From Maritalea porphyrae (lineage in GTDB: Bacteria > Pseudomonadota > Alphaproteobacteria > Rhizobiales > Devosiaceae): DNA of 64,000 nt. Where the stretch lies: positions 374,039 through 438,038 of the forward strand of contig NZ_BSNI01000002.1 of NCBI RefSeq assembly GCF_030159895.1, read 5' to 3'. Positions 56,041-63,815 of this stretch are shown one piece after another (position 1 is the stretch's first letter; each line of letters begins with the position of its first letter). Both the position numbers and the translations under genes were made by a program. Below the pieces are notes generated by a model. It was not told where the DNA came from. It was given only the letters and a program-made list of their open reading frames with translations, and did not search any database.

Positions 56041-58177
56041 CAATCTGCAGTTCAGCCTTTTTGTTTTTGCCCTCAAGAATAAATCTATCGATCTCTTCTT
56101 TTGGCATTGGTCGACCAAGCAAAAAGCCTTGTAGCTGATCGCATTTGTGAGCGTTCAAAAACTCAGCCTGTGCTTCAGTTTCCACCCCTTCGGCGGTCAC
56201 ACACATCTCCAACGTGTGACCTAAAGCAATGATGGTTGAAACAATCTGATTGGCTTTTTCGTCGACATTTTCCATGCCGCCTAAAAATGATTTATCGATT
56301 TTGATTTTGTCGAAGGGGAACTTCCACAAATATCCAAGCGACGAATAGCCGGTGCCAAAATCATCCATTGCAATTGAAACACCAATTTCCTTGAGCAATT
56401 CAAGCTGGCGCAAATTACGTTGCGAATTGCTCATCAAAAGGCTCTCGGTTATTTCCAGCTCCAGGCGTTCGGGTTTTAATCCGCTGCGCACTAGCGCTGA
56501 GCTGACGATGCTGAGGAGTTTGCCGCTTTCAAACTGCTTTGGCGATAGATTAACGGCCAAACCAACCTGGTCTGGCCAGTTCATCGCGGTTTTTGTGGCT
56601 TCGCGCAAAATGAATTCGCCGAGCTCCTCCATCATACCCATATCCTCAGCCACAGGGATAAAGACATCTGGGGGTACAAATTCACCCTTTTCGTCGCGCA
56701 TCCGCACCAAAGTCTCAAAAGCAATGAGAGCTCGAGATTTTTGGTCAAATAGTGGTTGGAAATGCAATTCAAATGCTTGGTCATGACGAGCCTGGCGCAG
56801 CAACGCTTCCATATTGCGACGCTTCTTCATTCGTTTTTCCATGCCGCGCTCGAAGAAGGCATAGCCATTGCGGCCATTTGTTTTCACATTGTAGAGGGCT
56901 ATATCCGCCTTCTGCATCAGTTCCGCGGGCAATTCAGCATCATCAGGACAAAGTGCAACACCAATGCTGGCCGTTGTCACCACATCATGGCCATTCACTT
57001 CGTAGATGCCCGTTAAAGACGCCAATGTGTGATTGGCTAGATCGTGCAGGTCTACCTCATCTGGATCAAAGCTAACAAACGCTGCAAATTCATCGCCGCC
57101 AAGTCGGGCTATCGCATCTAAGTCTTCACCTTGAAACTTCAAAGAGTCGGCCAATTGGCGCAATAATTCGTCACCGACATCGTGGCCAAATCCGTCATTG
57201 ATTCCCTTAAAGCCATCTAGATCGATGATGAACAAGCCAATTTGCTCATTGATACCACGCCGGGTTTGCGCCGCATGTTCCAATTGATCAAGAAAGCTGC
57301 TCCGATTGAGCAGTCCGGTCAACGGATCATGGCGTGCCAAAAAATGCACCTGCTGGTCAGCAAGCTCTGCCTGTTTGCGGCTCCGCAGTGCCAAAAGGGC
57401 GGGAATGCCAACCGCAAGCAGCACAATTGACGCTAGGATAATGGAAAGCGTTGAAACTGCAGCTTGATAGATCTCAAACCGTTCCGTTTGGTCGAGCCGC
57501 AATCGAATAACATATTGAATTTCACCGTTTACGGTGACTGGGTGGTTGACTTCGGCAAAGTGAATAGGATCTGTTTCGCCGTCACCAATCATTAGCTTGG
57601 TCGAATGCTGCAAATGCGGTTGTGTCGAACTGCCCGGATATGCCGCCGCGTGGTCGTGTTCACCATGCGCTTGCGGTTCTTGAGGGGCCGCATGATCGTG
57701 TGCATGAGCACCGTGATCATGGCTCGTTGGTGTGTTGGACGCGCTGGCAGCGTGCGTGGTATGGTTGTCGTGTTGGACATGTTCCACATCTGCGCCCAAT
57801 TGTGGCGCTGGGTCATGTGAGTGAGCGTGGTGCGCGGCTTCGCCCGCCTCAGCTGGAGGGTGATAAGACCCTGTTTTAAAAATCAGCTCACCATGCGGTG
57901 AGATAAAAGCAAATTGGTAGATGTCGCCAACGGCCGCGAGTCTGCCCAAAACCCCTTCAACATCTGACGCTGGGGCATATCCTGAGACGACAGCATTTAA
58001 CCCATCTGTTGTGTCGGCAACATGTTGTGCCCAACTCATCCCGTTTGAGACCGCATCTTTACGCAACAAATCATCCATGACTTTTTGCGCTGAGTACACA
58101 CTCGCCCCGATTGTGGCGACGCCGATGGCAAAAAGGCCCAGCGAGATAATCCAATTGCGTTTATGAGTTTTTTGCAT
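56033..58177 (-). CDS. GGDEF-EAL cyclic-di-GMP protein with a histidine-rich periplasmic loop
   Basis: The 714-residue membrane protein has two membrane helices (about residues 9-29 and 242-264) enclosing a 210-residue periplasmic region. Within it, residues 106-191 contain about 19 histidines in HxH and HDH groupings. In the cytoplasm follow a GGDEF domain with an intact GGDEF at 360-364 and an EAL domain in which EAL reads ETL (488-490), while the remaining metal and catalytic residues (VNLSP, ELEITES, DDFGTGYSSL, KIDKSF, AEGVE) are kept. It may make or degrade c-di-GMP in response to a metal sensed outside. No RxxD inhibitory site is seen before GGDEF. Confidence 0.93.
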   Translation of the reverse strand: MQKTHKRNWIISLGLFAIGVATIGASVYSAQKVMDDLLRKDAVSNGMSWAQHVADTTDGLNAVVSGYAPASDVEGVLGRLAAVGDIYQFAFISPHGELIFKTGSYHPPAEAGEAAHHAHSHDPAPQLGADVEHVQHDNHTTHAASASNTPTSHDHGAHAHDHAAPQEPQAHGEHDHAAAYPGSSTQPHLQHSTKLMIGDGETDPIHFAEVNHPVTVNGEIQYVIRLRLDQTERFEIYQAAVSTLSIILASIVLLAVGIPALLALRSRKQAELADQQVHFLARHDPLTGLLNRSSFLDQLEHAAQTRRGINEQIGLFIIDLDGFKGINDGFGHDVGDELLRQLADSLKFQGEDLDAIARLGGDEFAAFVSFDPDEVDLHDLANHTLASLTGIYEVNGHDVVTTASIGVALCPDDAELPAELMQKADIALYNVKTNGRNGYAFFERGMEKRMKKRRNMEALLRQARHDQAFELHFQPLFDQKSRALIAFETLVRMRDEKGEFVPPDVFIPVAEDMGMMEELGEFILREATKTAMNWPDQVGLAVNLSPKQFESGKLLSIVSSALVRSGLKPERLELEITESLLMSNSQRNLRQLELLKEIGVSIAMDDFGTGYSSLGYLWKFPFDKIKIDKSFLGGMENVDEKANQIVSTIIALGHTLEMCVTAEGVETEAQAEFLNAHKCDQLQGFLLGRPMPKEEIDRFILEGKNKKAELQIVS

Positions 58178-58401
58178 TGCACTTACCCATTTCTACTATC
58201 CGAGTAAGGCTAAGGGCGAGTGGGTAAAAAAACATAAAGTGCAACCAACATGCGCATGCAATTCATGCGCCTTGGTTAATTATTCGGTGTTCGTCGATGG
58301 TTGAGAGTTGATTAACATCGCGCAACCATATCCGCAGGATTGGTCAATCAAGAATCGGATAGACTTGTTTTGAAGCGAGTTGAAAAGGATAGAGAAACAA
58401 A
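58178..58401. other. Divergent regulatory region between the GGDEF-EAL gene and the GFA gene
   Basis: There is no gene here. Two symmetric elements stand out. TTACCCA (58193-58199) and TGGGTAA (58221-58227) form a 7-base inverted repeat just upstream of the GGDEF-EAL start. GCGCATG (58252-58258) and CATGCGC (58264-58270), extended by AACCAA (58243-58248) and TTGGTT (58272-58277), form a longer hairpin. Either may be an operator. Confidence 0.5.
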
Positions 58402-58830
58402 ATGACCAGAGCAAAACGCGTTGGAAAGTGCCTTTGTGGTGCCGTCGAGATTTCCATTTCGGCTGCCGCTGACAAAATTGGGGCCTGCCATTGTACTATG
58501 TGTCGTCGTTTTAGCGGCGGAAGTGCTTTTATGGCAGTGCACGGCACTGAGCAAATTGATGCTAAAGGGGCAGAGCATATCGGGCGATATAAGTCATCCG
58601 ATTGGGCGGAACGTGGGTTTTGCACCCAGTGCGGAACGCCGCTTTTTTATCACCTTACTGTCGGCACCATGGAATACTTCTACTCTGCAGGTTTGTTCCA
58701 AAACGATGACAAGGACTTTAAGGTCAATCTCGAGATCTTTGTTGATCAAAAACCCGATTTTTATGACTTTGCAAATGCACAAAGTCAGCGAAAGACTTCT
58801 GAACAGGTGTTTCAAGAGGTCAATGAATAA
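58402..58830 (+). CDS. GFA/CENP-V family zinc protein
   Basis: The 142-residue protein has the zinc-binding CLCGAVEISI near residue 10, the second pair in GACHCTMCRRFSGG near 32, and FCTQCGTPLFYHL near 75, which together make the glutathione-dependent formaldehyde-activating (GFA) fold. Despite the family name, formaldehyde activity is proven for few members; the substrate here is unknown. It is divergent from the GGDEF-EAL gene and ends at a terminator shared with grpE. Confidence 0.9.
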   Translation: MTRAKRVGKCLCGAVEISISAAADKIGACHCTMCRRFSGGSAFMAVHGTEQIDAKGAEHIGRYKSSDWAERGFCTQCGTPLFYHLTVGTMEYFYSAGLFQNDDKDFKVNLEIFVDQKPDFYDFANAQSQRKTSEQVFQEVNE

Positions 58831-58856
58831 AGCCGGCACCTAATGGCACCGGCTTT
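58829..58856. terminator. Hairpin terminator between the GFA gene and grpE
   Basis: AAAGCCGG pairs with CCGGCTTT, with further partial pairing around the loop. It serves the GFA gene rightward and grpE leftward. Confidence 0.7.
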
Positions 58857-58882
58857 CAGATTCTCAGATCAATTGGACTAGT

Positions 58883-59521
58883 TTAAACGGAGCGGTCCAC
58901 ATTTTCGCCTTCACTTGGCGCTGCAGTGGCTTCGCCATTTGGCACTGGCGCAACTTTTGGGCCACCTTTTGCCACGCCAACCATTGCTGGACGCAATACG
59001 CGCTCACCAATCACATAGCCCGCTTGAACAACTTCCATAACAGTGCCGTCCGCAACATCGTTGTTGGGAATTTCAAACATCGCTTGGTGGAAGTTGGGGT
59101 CAAACTTTTCGCCCTTTGGCTCTAGCTTGGTAATGCCGTTCTTCTCGAGCAAACGATGCATTTCGCGCTCGGTCATCTCAACACCTTCAATCAAAGATTT
59201 GAAAGCGCCGTCAGCTTCTGCCTTGGCTTCGTCAGACATGGTCAGCAATGCACGAGACAAATTGTCAGTTGCGGTAAGCATATCGCGCGCGAAGTTGGCC
59301 ATTGCATAGGAGCGCGCATCTTTTACATCGCGTTCTGTGCGCTTACGCAGATTTTCCATCTCCGCAACAGCGCGCAGCAAACGGTCTTTCAGCTTGGCGT
59401 TTTCAGCTTCAAGCGCTTCTATAGGAGACGCCGCGTTCTGTTCGTCCGCAGCATTCTCTTGAGCTTCCGCGTTTTCTTGCTCATTTTGATTTGCTTCGTT
59501 TTGGAACTCTTCGTCACTCAT
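58883..59521 (-). CDS. grpE: Nucleotide exchange factor GrpE
   Basis: The 212-residue protein releases ADP from DnaK. It has a long acidic, coiled-coil N-terminal part (residues 1-70, rich in Glu, Asn and Ala) and the conserved C-terminal head with VIEVVQAGY-type sequence ([28 protein letters not shown]). It lies downstream of hrcA, with a CIRCE operator in the 105-base gap between them. Confidence 0.94.
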   Translation of the reverse strand: MSDEEFQNEANQNEQENAEAQENAADEQNAASPIEALEAENAKLKDRLLRAVAEMENLRKRTERDVKDARSYAMANFARDMLTATDNLSRALLTMSDEAKAEADGAFKSLIEGVEMTEREMHRLLEKNGITKLEPKGEKFDPNFHQAMFEIPNNDVADGTVMEVVQAGYVIGERVLRPAMVGVAKGGPKVAPVPNGEATAAPSEGENVDRSV

Positions 59522-59591
59522 TGTTTCAATTCGCTTGTTTCATTTTGGTGAAATAATTGACCCGGATATCGACCATTGCTGGGCAAATTTC

Positions 59592-59616
59592 AAGCACTCA
59601 AATTACATGAGTGCTA
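59592..59616 (-). promoter_or_regulatory. CIRCE operator (HrcA binding site) upstream of grpE
   Basis: AGCACTC (59593-59599), nine bases, GAGTGCT (59609-59615) matches the core of the CIRCE consensus (TTAGCACTC-N9-GAGTGCTAA) with the correct spacing. It lies in the hrcA-grpE gap, 71 bases before grpE. A possible promoter follows, CTTGAA (59589-59594) and GATATC near 59565-59571 with 17 bases between, and the operator overlaps its -35 element, so HrcA binding would block it. Confidence 0.85.
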
Positions 59617-59626
59617 TTTTTTGCCG

Positions 59627-60712
59627 TTAAACACTGCGTTTATTGATCAACTTTGAGACCACATGAGCGGTATAATCTACAGCAGGCACGATCCGAGCAT
59701 AGTTAAGACGCGTTGGACCAATGACGCCAACAATCCCAACAACGTTGGCATTGTGGTCTCGATAAGGCGATAAAATCACAGACGAGCCAGAGAGGGAAAA
59801 CAGCTTGTTTTCGGAGCCGATAAATATCCGCACGCCATCTGCATCTTGTGTGTCCGCAAGCAGATCAATAATCGATTTTTTGGATTCTAGTTCGTCAAAT
59901 AGCTGGCGTACGCGGTCCAATTCTTCATTTGCCATGGTATCGGCAATCAAATTAGCTCGGCCACGCACAATCAAAGTCGGGGTTTCATCGCCCCGAGGCT
60001 CGGCAAGTGTTGCCAAACCTTCATCCACCAACTGTTTGGTCAGGGCGTCAAGTTCGGCCTTATGTGCAATCTGTTGCTCTTTCAGGGTTGTGCGCAGTTC
60101 GCGTAAAGTCCGGCCAACCACATGATGCGACAAAAAGTTGCTCGCTTGCGTCAGTTCGCTAGCGGTCAGGCCGGGTGGAATGGAGAAGACCCGATTTTCC
60201 ACATGCCCATCTTCACCCACCAAAACCGCCATTGCCAATTGTGCATCTAGCCGCACAAATTCGATATGCTTGAGCACAATGTCGGCCTTTGGCGCAAGTA
60301 CAAGCCCTGCGCCATGGGAGAGACCCGATAGCACTTGGCTAGCTTGGGCTAAGACATCTTCAATTTTTTCATTGTGGGCGCTGTCATCAATATGACGCTC
60401 AATGTTTAGTCGTTCTTCTTTGCCGATTGAGCCGACCTCAAGCATTGCATCAACAAAGAAGCGCAAGCCAGCTTGTGTCGGCGCGCGTCCAGCCGAGGTA
60501 TGAGGTGCCGCGATTAACCCAAGATCTTCGAGATCTGCCATAACGTTGCGAACGGACGCTGCGGATAGGTTAACCTCTAAAGCGCGCGAAAGCTGCCGCG
60601 AACCTACAGGTTCGCCGGTTTCCAAAAAACGTTCCACAAGGCGTTTGAAAATACCCTGCGAGCGTTCGTTGAGGACTGACAAAAAATCTTGATTGACAGA
60701 TGGCGTACTCAA
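59627..60712 (-). CDS. hrcA: Heat-inducible transcription repressor HrcA
   Basis: The 361-residue repressor binds CIRCE and loses activity on heating. It has an N-terminal winged helix (FKRLVERFLETGEPVGSRQLSRALEVNLSAASVRNVMADLEDLGLI, residues about 15-65), a central dimer domain, and the C-terminal GVIGPTRLNYARIVPAVDYTAHVVSKL signature. The frame is open far upstream, but the correct start is probably TTG 60712, preceded by GAGG and giving the usual N-terminus (LSTPSVNQDFLSVLNERS). It is followed by a CIRCE site and grpE. Confidence 0.94.
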   Translation of the reverse strand: MSTPSVNQDFLSVLNERSQGIFKRLVERFLETGEPVGSRQLSRALEVNLSAASVRNVMADLEDLGLIAAPHTSAGRAPTQAGLRFFVDAMLEVGSIGKEERLNIERHIDDSAHNEKIEDVLAQASQVLSGLSHGAGLVLAPKADIVLKHIEFVRLDAQLAMAVLVGEDGHVENRVFSIPPGLTASELTQASNFLSHHVVGRTLRELRTTLKEQQIAHKAELDALTKQLVDEGLATLAEPRGDETPTLIVRGRANLIADTMANEELDRVRQLFDELESKKSIIDLLADTQDADGVRIFIGSENKLFSLSGSSVILSPYRDHNANVVGIVGVIGPTRLNYARIVPAVDYTAHVVSKLINKRSV

Positions 60713-60810
60713 AATTGCCTCACCAAACCTTGTGCTGATAGACTTATTTAGGCGCAAAATGCGAGAACGCCAAGCATATAGCACCTGAACTTTGAGCAAA
60801 ATTGGGCAAT

Positions 60811-60890
60811 TGGCATGCTTTGCTCTTGATGTTGGGCCAAAATTCAGCCAAGCAAAGCCAACATCTGTCAAATGCCAGTTTCCATGGCAT
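60811..60890. promoter_or_regulatory. Leader of rph with interleaved inverted repeats
   Basis: Two perfect 8-base inverted repeats interleave: GCTTTGCT (60817-60824) with AGCAAAGC (60851-60858), and GATGTTGG (60828-60835) with CCAACATC (60858-60865). A third set, TGGCAT and ATGCCA, surrounds them (60811, 60872, 60885). The order A-B-A'-B' means the two pairings conflict or make a pseudoknot. This lies between divergent hrcA and rph. Confidence 0.45.
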
Positions 60891-60905
60891 ATAAAGGGGA
60901 AATAT

Positions 60906-61625
60906 ATGCGGCCGTCAAAACGCGCTTCAGATCAAATGCGCGAAGTCAAAATTCAGCGTCATGTCTCTTCCCACGCCGAAGGGTCATGCATGATCTCATT
61001 TGGCGGCACCAAAGTATTGTGTACCGCAAGCGTTGAGACCAACTTGCCGCCCTGGCGTCGCGGACAAGGCTTAGGCTGGGTCACTGCAGAATACGGTATG
61101 TTGCCCCGTTCAACCGGACAACGCATGCGCCGGGAGGCGACGGCTGGCAAACAATCAGGTCGCACCCAAGAAATCCAACGTTTGATCGGTCGCTCGCTGC
61201 GCGCTGTCGTGGATATGAAAGCGCTTGGCGAAAATCAAATCACGGTAGATTGCGACGTAATTGAAGCGGACGGCGGCACGCGAACAGCCTCGATTACAGG
61301 CGCGTTTGTGGCCATGATGGATGCACTTTCTTGGATGAAAGAGCGCGATTTGGTTGGTGACAATGTGGTTTCCGATCATTTGGCGGCAATTTCTTGCGGC
61401 ATCTATCGCGGCACACCGGTGCTTGATTTAGATTATGACGAAGATAGCGCAGCTGAAACGGACGCCAACTTTGTCATGACGGGCAAAGGTGGTTTTGTTG
61501 AAATTCAAGGCACCGCCGAAGAAAGCCCGTTTTCAGCAGATGAGCTGGCACAATTGATCGGTTTGGCGCAAAAAGGCGTAAACGAGTTGGTCGAATTGCA
61601 AAAAGCTGCGCTAAAGGATCAGTAA
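60906..61625 (+). CDS. rph: Ribonuclease PH
   Basis: The 239-residue phosphorolytic exonuclease trims tRNA 3' ends. Signatures are [18 protein letters not shown] at the N-terminus, the phosphate-binding region [44 protein letters not shown], and [20 protein letters not shown]. The frame is open upstream to 60792, but ATG 60906 has AGGGGA before it and gives the standard N-terminus, so I use it. It overlaps the rdgB start by one base. Confidence 0.96.
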   Translation: MRPSKRASDQMREVKIQRHVSSHAEGSCMISFGGTKVLCTASVETNLPPWRRGQGLGWVTAEYGMLPRSTGQRMRREATAGKQSGRTQEIQRLIGRSLRAVVDMKALGENQITVDCDVIEADGGTRTASITGAFVAMMDALSWMKERDLVGDNVVSDHLAAISCGIYRGTPVLDLDYDEDSAAETDANFVMTGKGGFVEIQGTAEESPFSADELAQLIGLAQKGVNELVELQKAALKDQ

Positions 61626-62263
61626 TGCTCAAACTAGAACGCGGTCAAAAACTGGTTGTTGCGACACATAATGCGGGCAAGCTTCGCGAGTTTAAAACCC
61701 TGCTTGAGCCGTTCGGCTTGGAATTGGTGTCTGCTGGTGAACTTGATCTTCCCGAACCTGAAGAAACCGGTTTGACCTATGAAGAAAACGCCAAGATAAA
61801 AGCGCTTGCTGCCACAACAGCATCCGGACTTTGGGCGTTGTCAGATGACTCAGGGTTAAGCGTTGATGGTTTAGACGGCGATCCGGGCATTTATTCTGCG
61901 CGTTGGGCGGGACCAGACAAGAATTTTGATGATGCAATGGTCAAAGTCCATACATCATTGATGGAAAAAGGTGCCATGGCACCGGGTCAGCGCACCGCAG
62001 CCTTTGTCGCGGTTCTGTGCTTGGCCAATCCTGCGGGCGAAACCGTTTGTTTTGAAGGTCGTGCCGAAGGCACTTTGGTTTGGCCGCCGCGCGGTAATCA
62101 GGGTTTTGGTTATGATCCAATGTTTCAGCCAAAAGGGCATATGCGGACATTTGGCGAAATGAGCGAAGCGGAAAAGCACAGCTGGTCAAAAGACAAAATC
62201 GGCCTTTCGCATCGTTCACGTGCATTCTCTGAATTTGTGAAGGACTGTTGCCCTGACGACTGA
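61625..62263 (+). CDS. rdgB: XTP/dITP pyrophosphatase RdgB
   Basis: The 212-residue Ham1-family enzyme removes non-canonical purine triphosphates such as dITP and XTP. The substrate-binding [10 protein letters not shown] is at the N-terminus, the catalytic region [25 protein letters not shown] near residue 75, and the C-terminal [11 protein letters not shown] and LSHRSRAF motifs follow. It begins at the rph stop (TAATG) and overlaps the inferred start of hemW. Confidence 0.96.
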   Translation: MLKLERGQKLVVATHNAGKLREFKTLLEPFGLELVSAGELDLPEPEETGLTYEENAKIKALAATTASGLWALSDDSGLSVDGLDGDPGIYSARWAGPDKNFDDAMVKVHTSLMEKGAMAPGQRTAAFVAVLCLANPAGETVCFEGRAEGTLVWPPRGNQGFGYDPMFQPKGHMRTFGEMSEAEKHSWSKDKIGLSHRSRAFSEFVKDCCPDD

Positions 62264-63407
62264 GCCTGATCTTTTTGGTGTTTATGTGCATTGGCCGTTT
62301 TGCGCGGCCAAATGCCCTTATTGCGACTTCAACTCGCACGTCCATCGCGGTCCGTTCGATGAAGACGCATATGTTGAAAACTATCTCACCGAGATAAGCC
62401 AAACCGCTGAATTGGTGCCAAATCGCACTGTACGTTCGATCTTTTTTGGCGGCGGCACGCCTTCTTTGATGCAACCCCAATCGGTTGAAAAAATCATCAA
62501 TGCGATTTCAACCAAGTGGCAATTGTCGAACGATGTTGAAATCACATTAGAAGCGAATCCGACAAGCGTAGAACAGGAAAAATTCCAAGCTATTCGTTTG
62601 GCCGGAGTAAATCGTGTTTCGCTCGGTGTGCAATCTTTGCGCGCCGATCCCCTGGCGGCGCTAGGTCGCTTGCATTCGGTGGAAGATGCCGTGGCGGCGG
62701 TAAAACTGGCGCAGTCCAATTTTGACCGTGTCAGCTATGATCTAATTTATGCTCGCCCTAACCAAACATTGGATGAGTGGCGCGATGAATTGAATGAAGC
62801 GCTGGATCTAGCGCGCGAACACATCTCGCTTTATGCCCTCACCATCGAGCATGGCACTCGCTATTACGATTTGTTCCATGCAGGTAAACTGGCGATGCCT
62901 GACCCTGAACTATCAGCGGACTTTTACGAGTTGACGCAGGAAATCTGCGAAGCGCGAGGTTTGCCCGCTTATGAAATTTCAAACCATGCAGCGCCTGGCG
63001 AAGAAAGCCGTCACAATCTCACTTATTGGCAATATGGAGAATATGCAGGCATTGGTCCTGGGGCGCATGGGCGTCTGCTGATTGACGGACAGCGCCATGC
63101 AACGTCCACCGAACGCATGCCATTCAAATGGGCAGAATATGTGTCGGCGAAAGGCGATGGCTTTGTCGAATTTGACGCGCTGAGCCGAGGCGAACAAGCG
63201 GACGAATATTTGCTGATGGGGTTGCGCCTTAAAACGGGGATTTCGCCAAGCCGGTTTGAAGCGCTGGCGGGGCAAAAGTTACGCCAAGAACAGATTGACC
63301 ATCTCACGGAAATTGGTTTCGTCGAAATCCTAGCAGACGGAAATCTTCGGGTGACCGACAAAGGCTGGCCGGTACTTGATGCTGTGGTTGCGGATTTGGC
63401 TGCATAA
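62253..63407 (+). CDS. hemW: Radical SAM haem chaperone HemW with probable CTG start
   Basis: The product (about 384 residues) inserts haem into respiratory proteins. The radical SAM cluster is CAAKCPYC (Cys-x3-Cys-x2-Cys), followed by [10 protein letters not shown] and LEANPTSVE. The conserved N-terminus [15 protein letters not shown] begins upstream of the first in-frame GTG (62286), but no ATG, GTG or TTG exists between that GTG and the stop at 62238. CTG 62253, with AAGGA eight bases before it, restores the full N-terminus ([15 protein letters not shown]). I therefore annotate a CTG start, overlapping the end of rdgB. Confidence 0.85.
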   Translation: MTTEPDLFGVYVHWPFCAAKCPYCDFNSHVHRGPFDEDAYVENYLTEISQTAELVPNRTVRSIFFGGGTPSLMQPQSVEKIINAISTKWQLSNDVEITLEANPTSVEQEKFQAIRLAGVNRVSLGVQSLRADPLAALGRLHSVEDAVAAVKLAQSNFDRVSYDLIYARPNQTLDEWRDELNEALDLAREHISLYALTIEHGTRYYDLFHAGKLAMPDPELSADFYELTQEICEARGLPAYEISNHAAPGEESRHNLTYWQYGEYAGIGPGAHGRLLIDGQRHATSTERMPFKWAEYVSAKGDGFVEFDALSRGEQADEYLLMGLRLKTGISPSRFEALAGQKLRQEQIDHLTEIGFVEILADGNLRVTDKGWPVLDAVVADLAA

Positions 63408-63431
63408 AACTTAGCAAATTGACTAACTATC

Positions 63432-63460
63432 TTGACAGGTGCTTTCTTTGTGTGAATACT
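63432..63460 (+). promoter_or_regulatory. Sigma-70 type promoter of the ArsR-type gene
   Basis: TTGACA (63432-63437), 17 bases, AATACT (63455-63460) fits the housekeeping promoter consensus. The next ATG is at 63468, so transcription would begin at or beside the start codon and the mRNA would have almost no leader. Confidence 0.75.
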
Positions 63461-63479
63461 TAGGAATATGACTAAGTAT
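63456..63479. promoter_or_regulatory. Operator of the ArsR-type regulator
   Basis: A perfect 8-base inverted repeat, ATACTTAG (63456-63463) and CTAAGTAT (63472-63479) with eight bases between, covers most of the -10 box and the first codons. Its shape suits a dimeric ArsR-family repressor blocking its own promoter. Confidence 0.7.
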
Positions 63480-63815
63480 GATGTGAATCTAAATCTGATC
63501 TTTGCGGCGCTGAGCGATGAAACGCGTCGTGCAATTTTGGTGCGCCTGTCGCGTGGCCCTGCCACGGTGGGTGAATTGGCATCCCATCACGAAATGGCGC
63601 TCCCCTCATTCATGGGGCACATCACAAAACTCGAAGCTGCAGGCATGATCGAGACCGCTAAGAAGGGCAGAACCCGCTATTGTCGGCTGTCGCCTGATGG
63701 CATCGCGCCAGCGCAGCACTGGCTAGATCAACAAGCTGACCAATGGGTCAAGCGGCTTGATCAATTTGATGAATATGCATTGTCGTTATTGAAAGGGAAA
63801 AACGATGAACCTTGA
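63468..63815 (+). CDS. ArsR-family transcription regulator
   Basis: The 115-residue winged-helix protein has the ArsR pattern NLIFAALSDETRRAILVRLSRGPATVGELASHHEMALPSFMGHITKLEAAGMIETAKKGRTRYCRLSPDG. No cysteine pair typical of metal sensors is seen in the recognition helix. With the following AHSA1-type gene it forms the common ArsR/SRPBCC pair; such pairs respond to small molecules of unknown identity. The gene overlaps its neighbour by 11 bases. Confidence 0.9.
   Translation: MTKYDVNLNLIFAALSDETRRAILVRLSRGPATVGELASHHEMALPSFMGHITKLEAAGMIETAKKGRTRYCRLSPDGIAPAQHWLDQQADQWVKRLDQFDEYALSLLKGKNDEP

Noticed and set aside
60713-60871. N-terminal extension of hrcA in the open frame
   Set aside because: The extension overlaps the rph leader, lacks family similarity, and TTG 60712 has a good ribosome site.
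60792-60905. N-terminal extension of rph
   Set aside because: Family proteins begin at [10 protein letters not shown], and ATG 60906 has a strong ribosome site.
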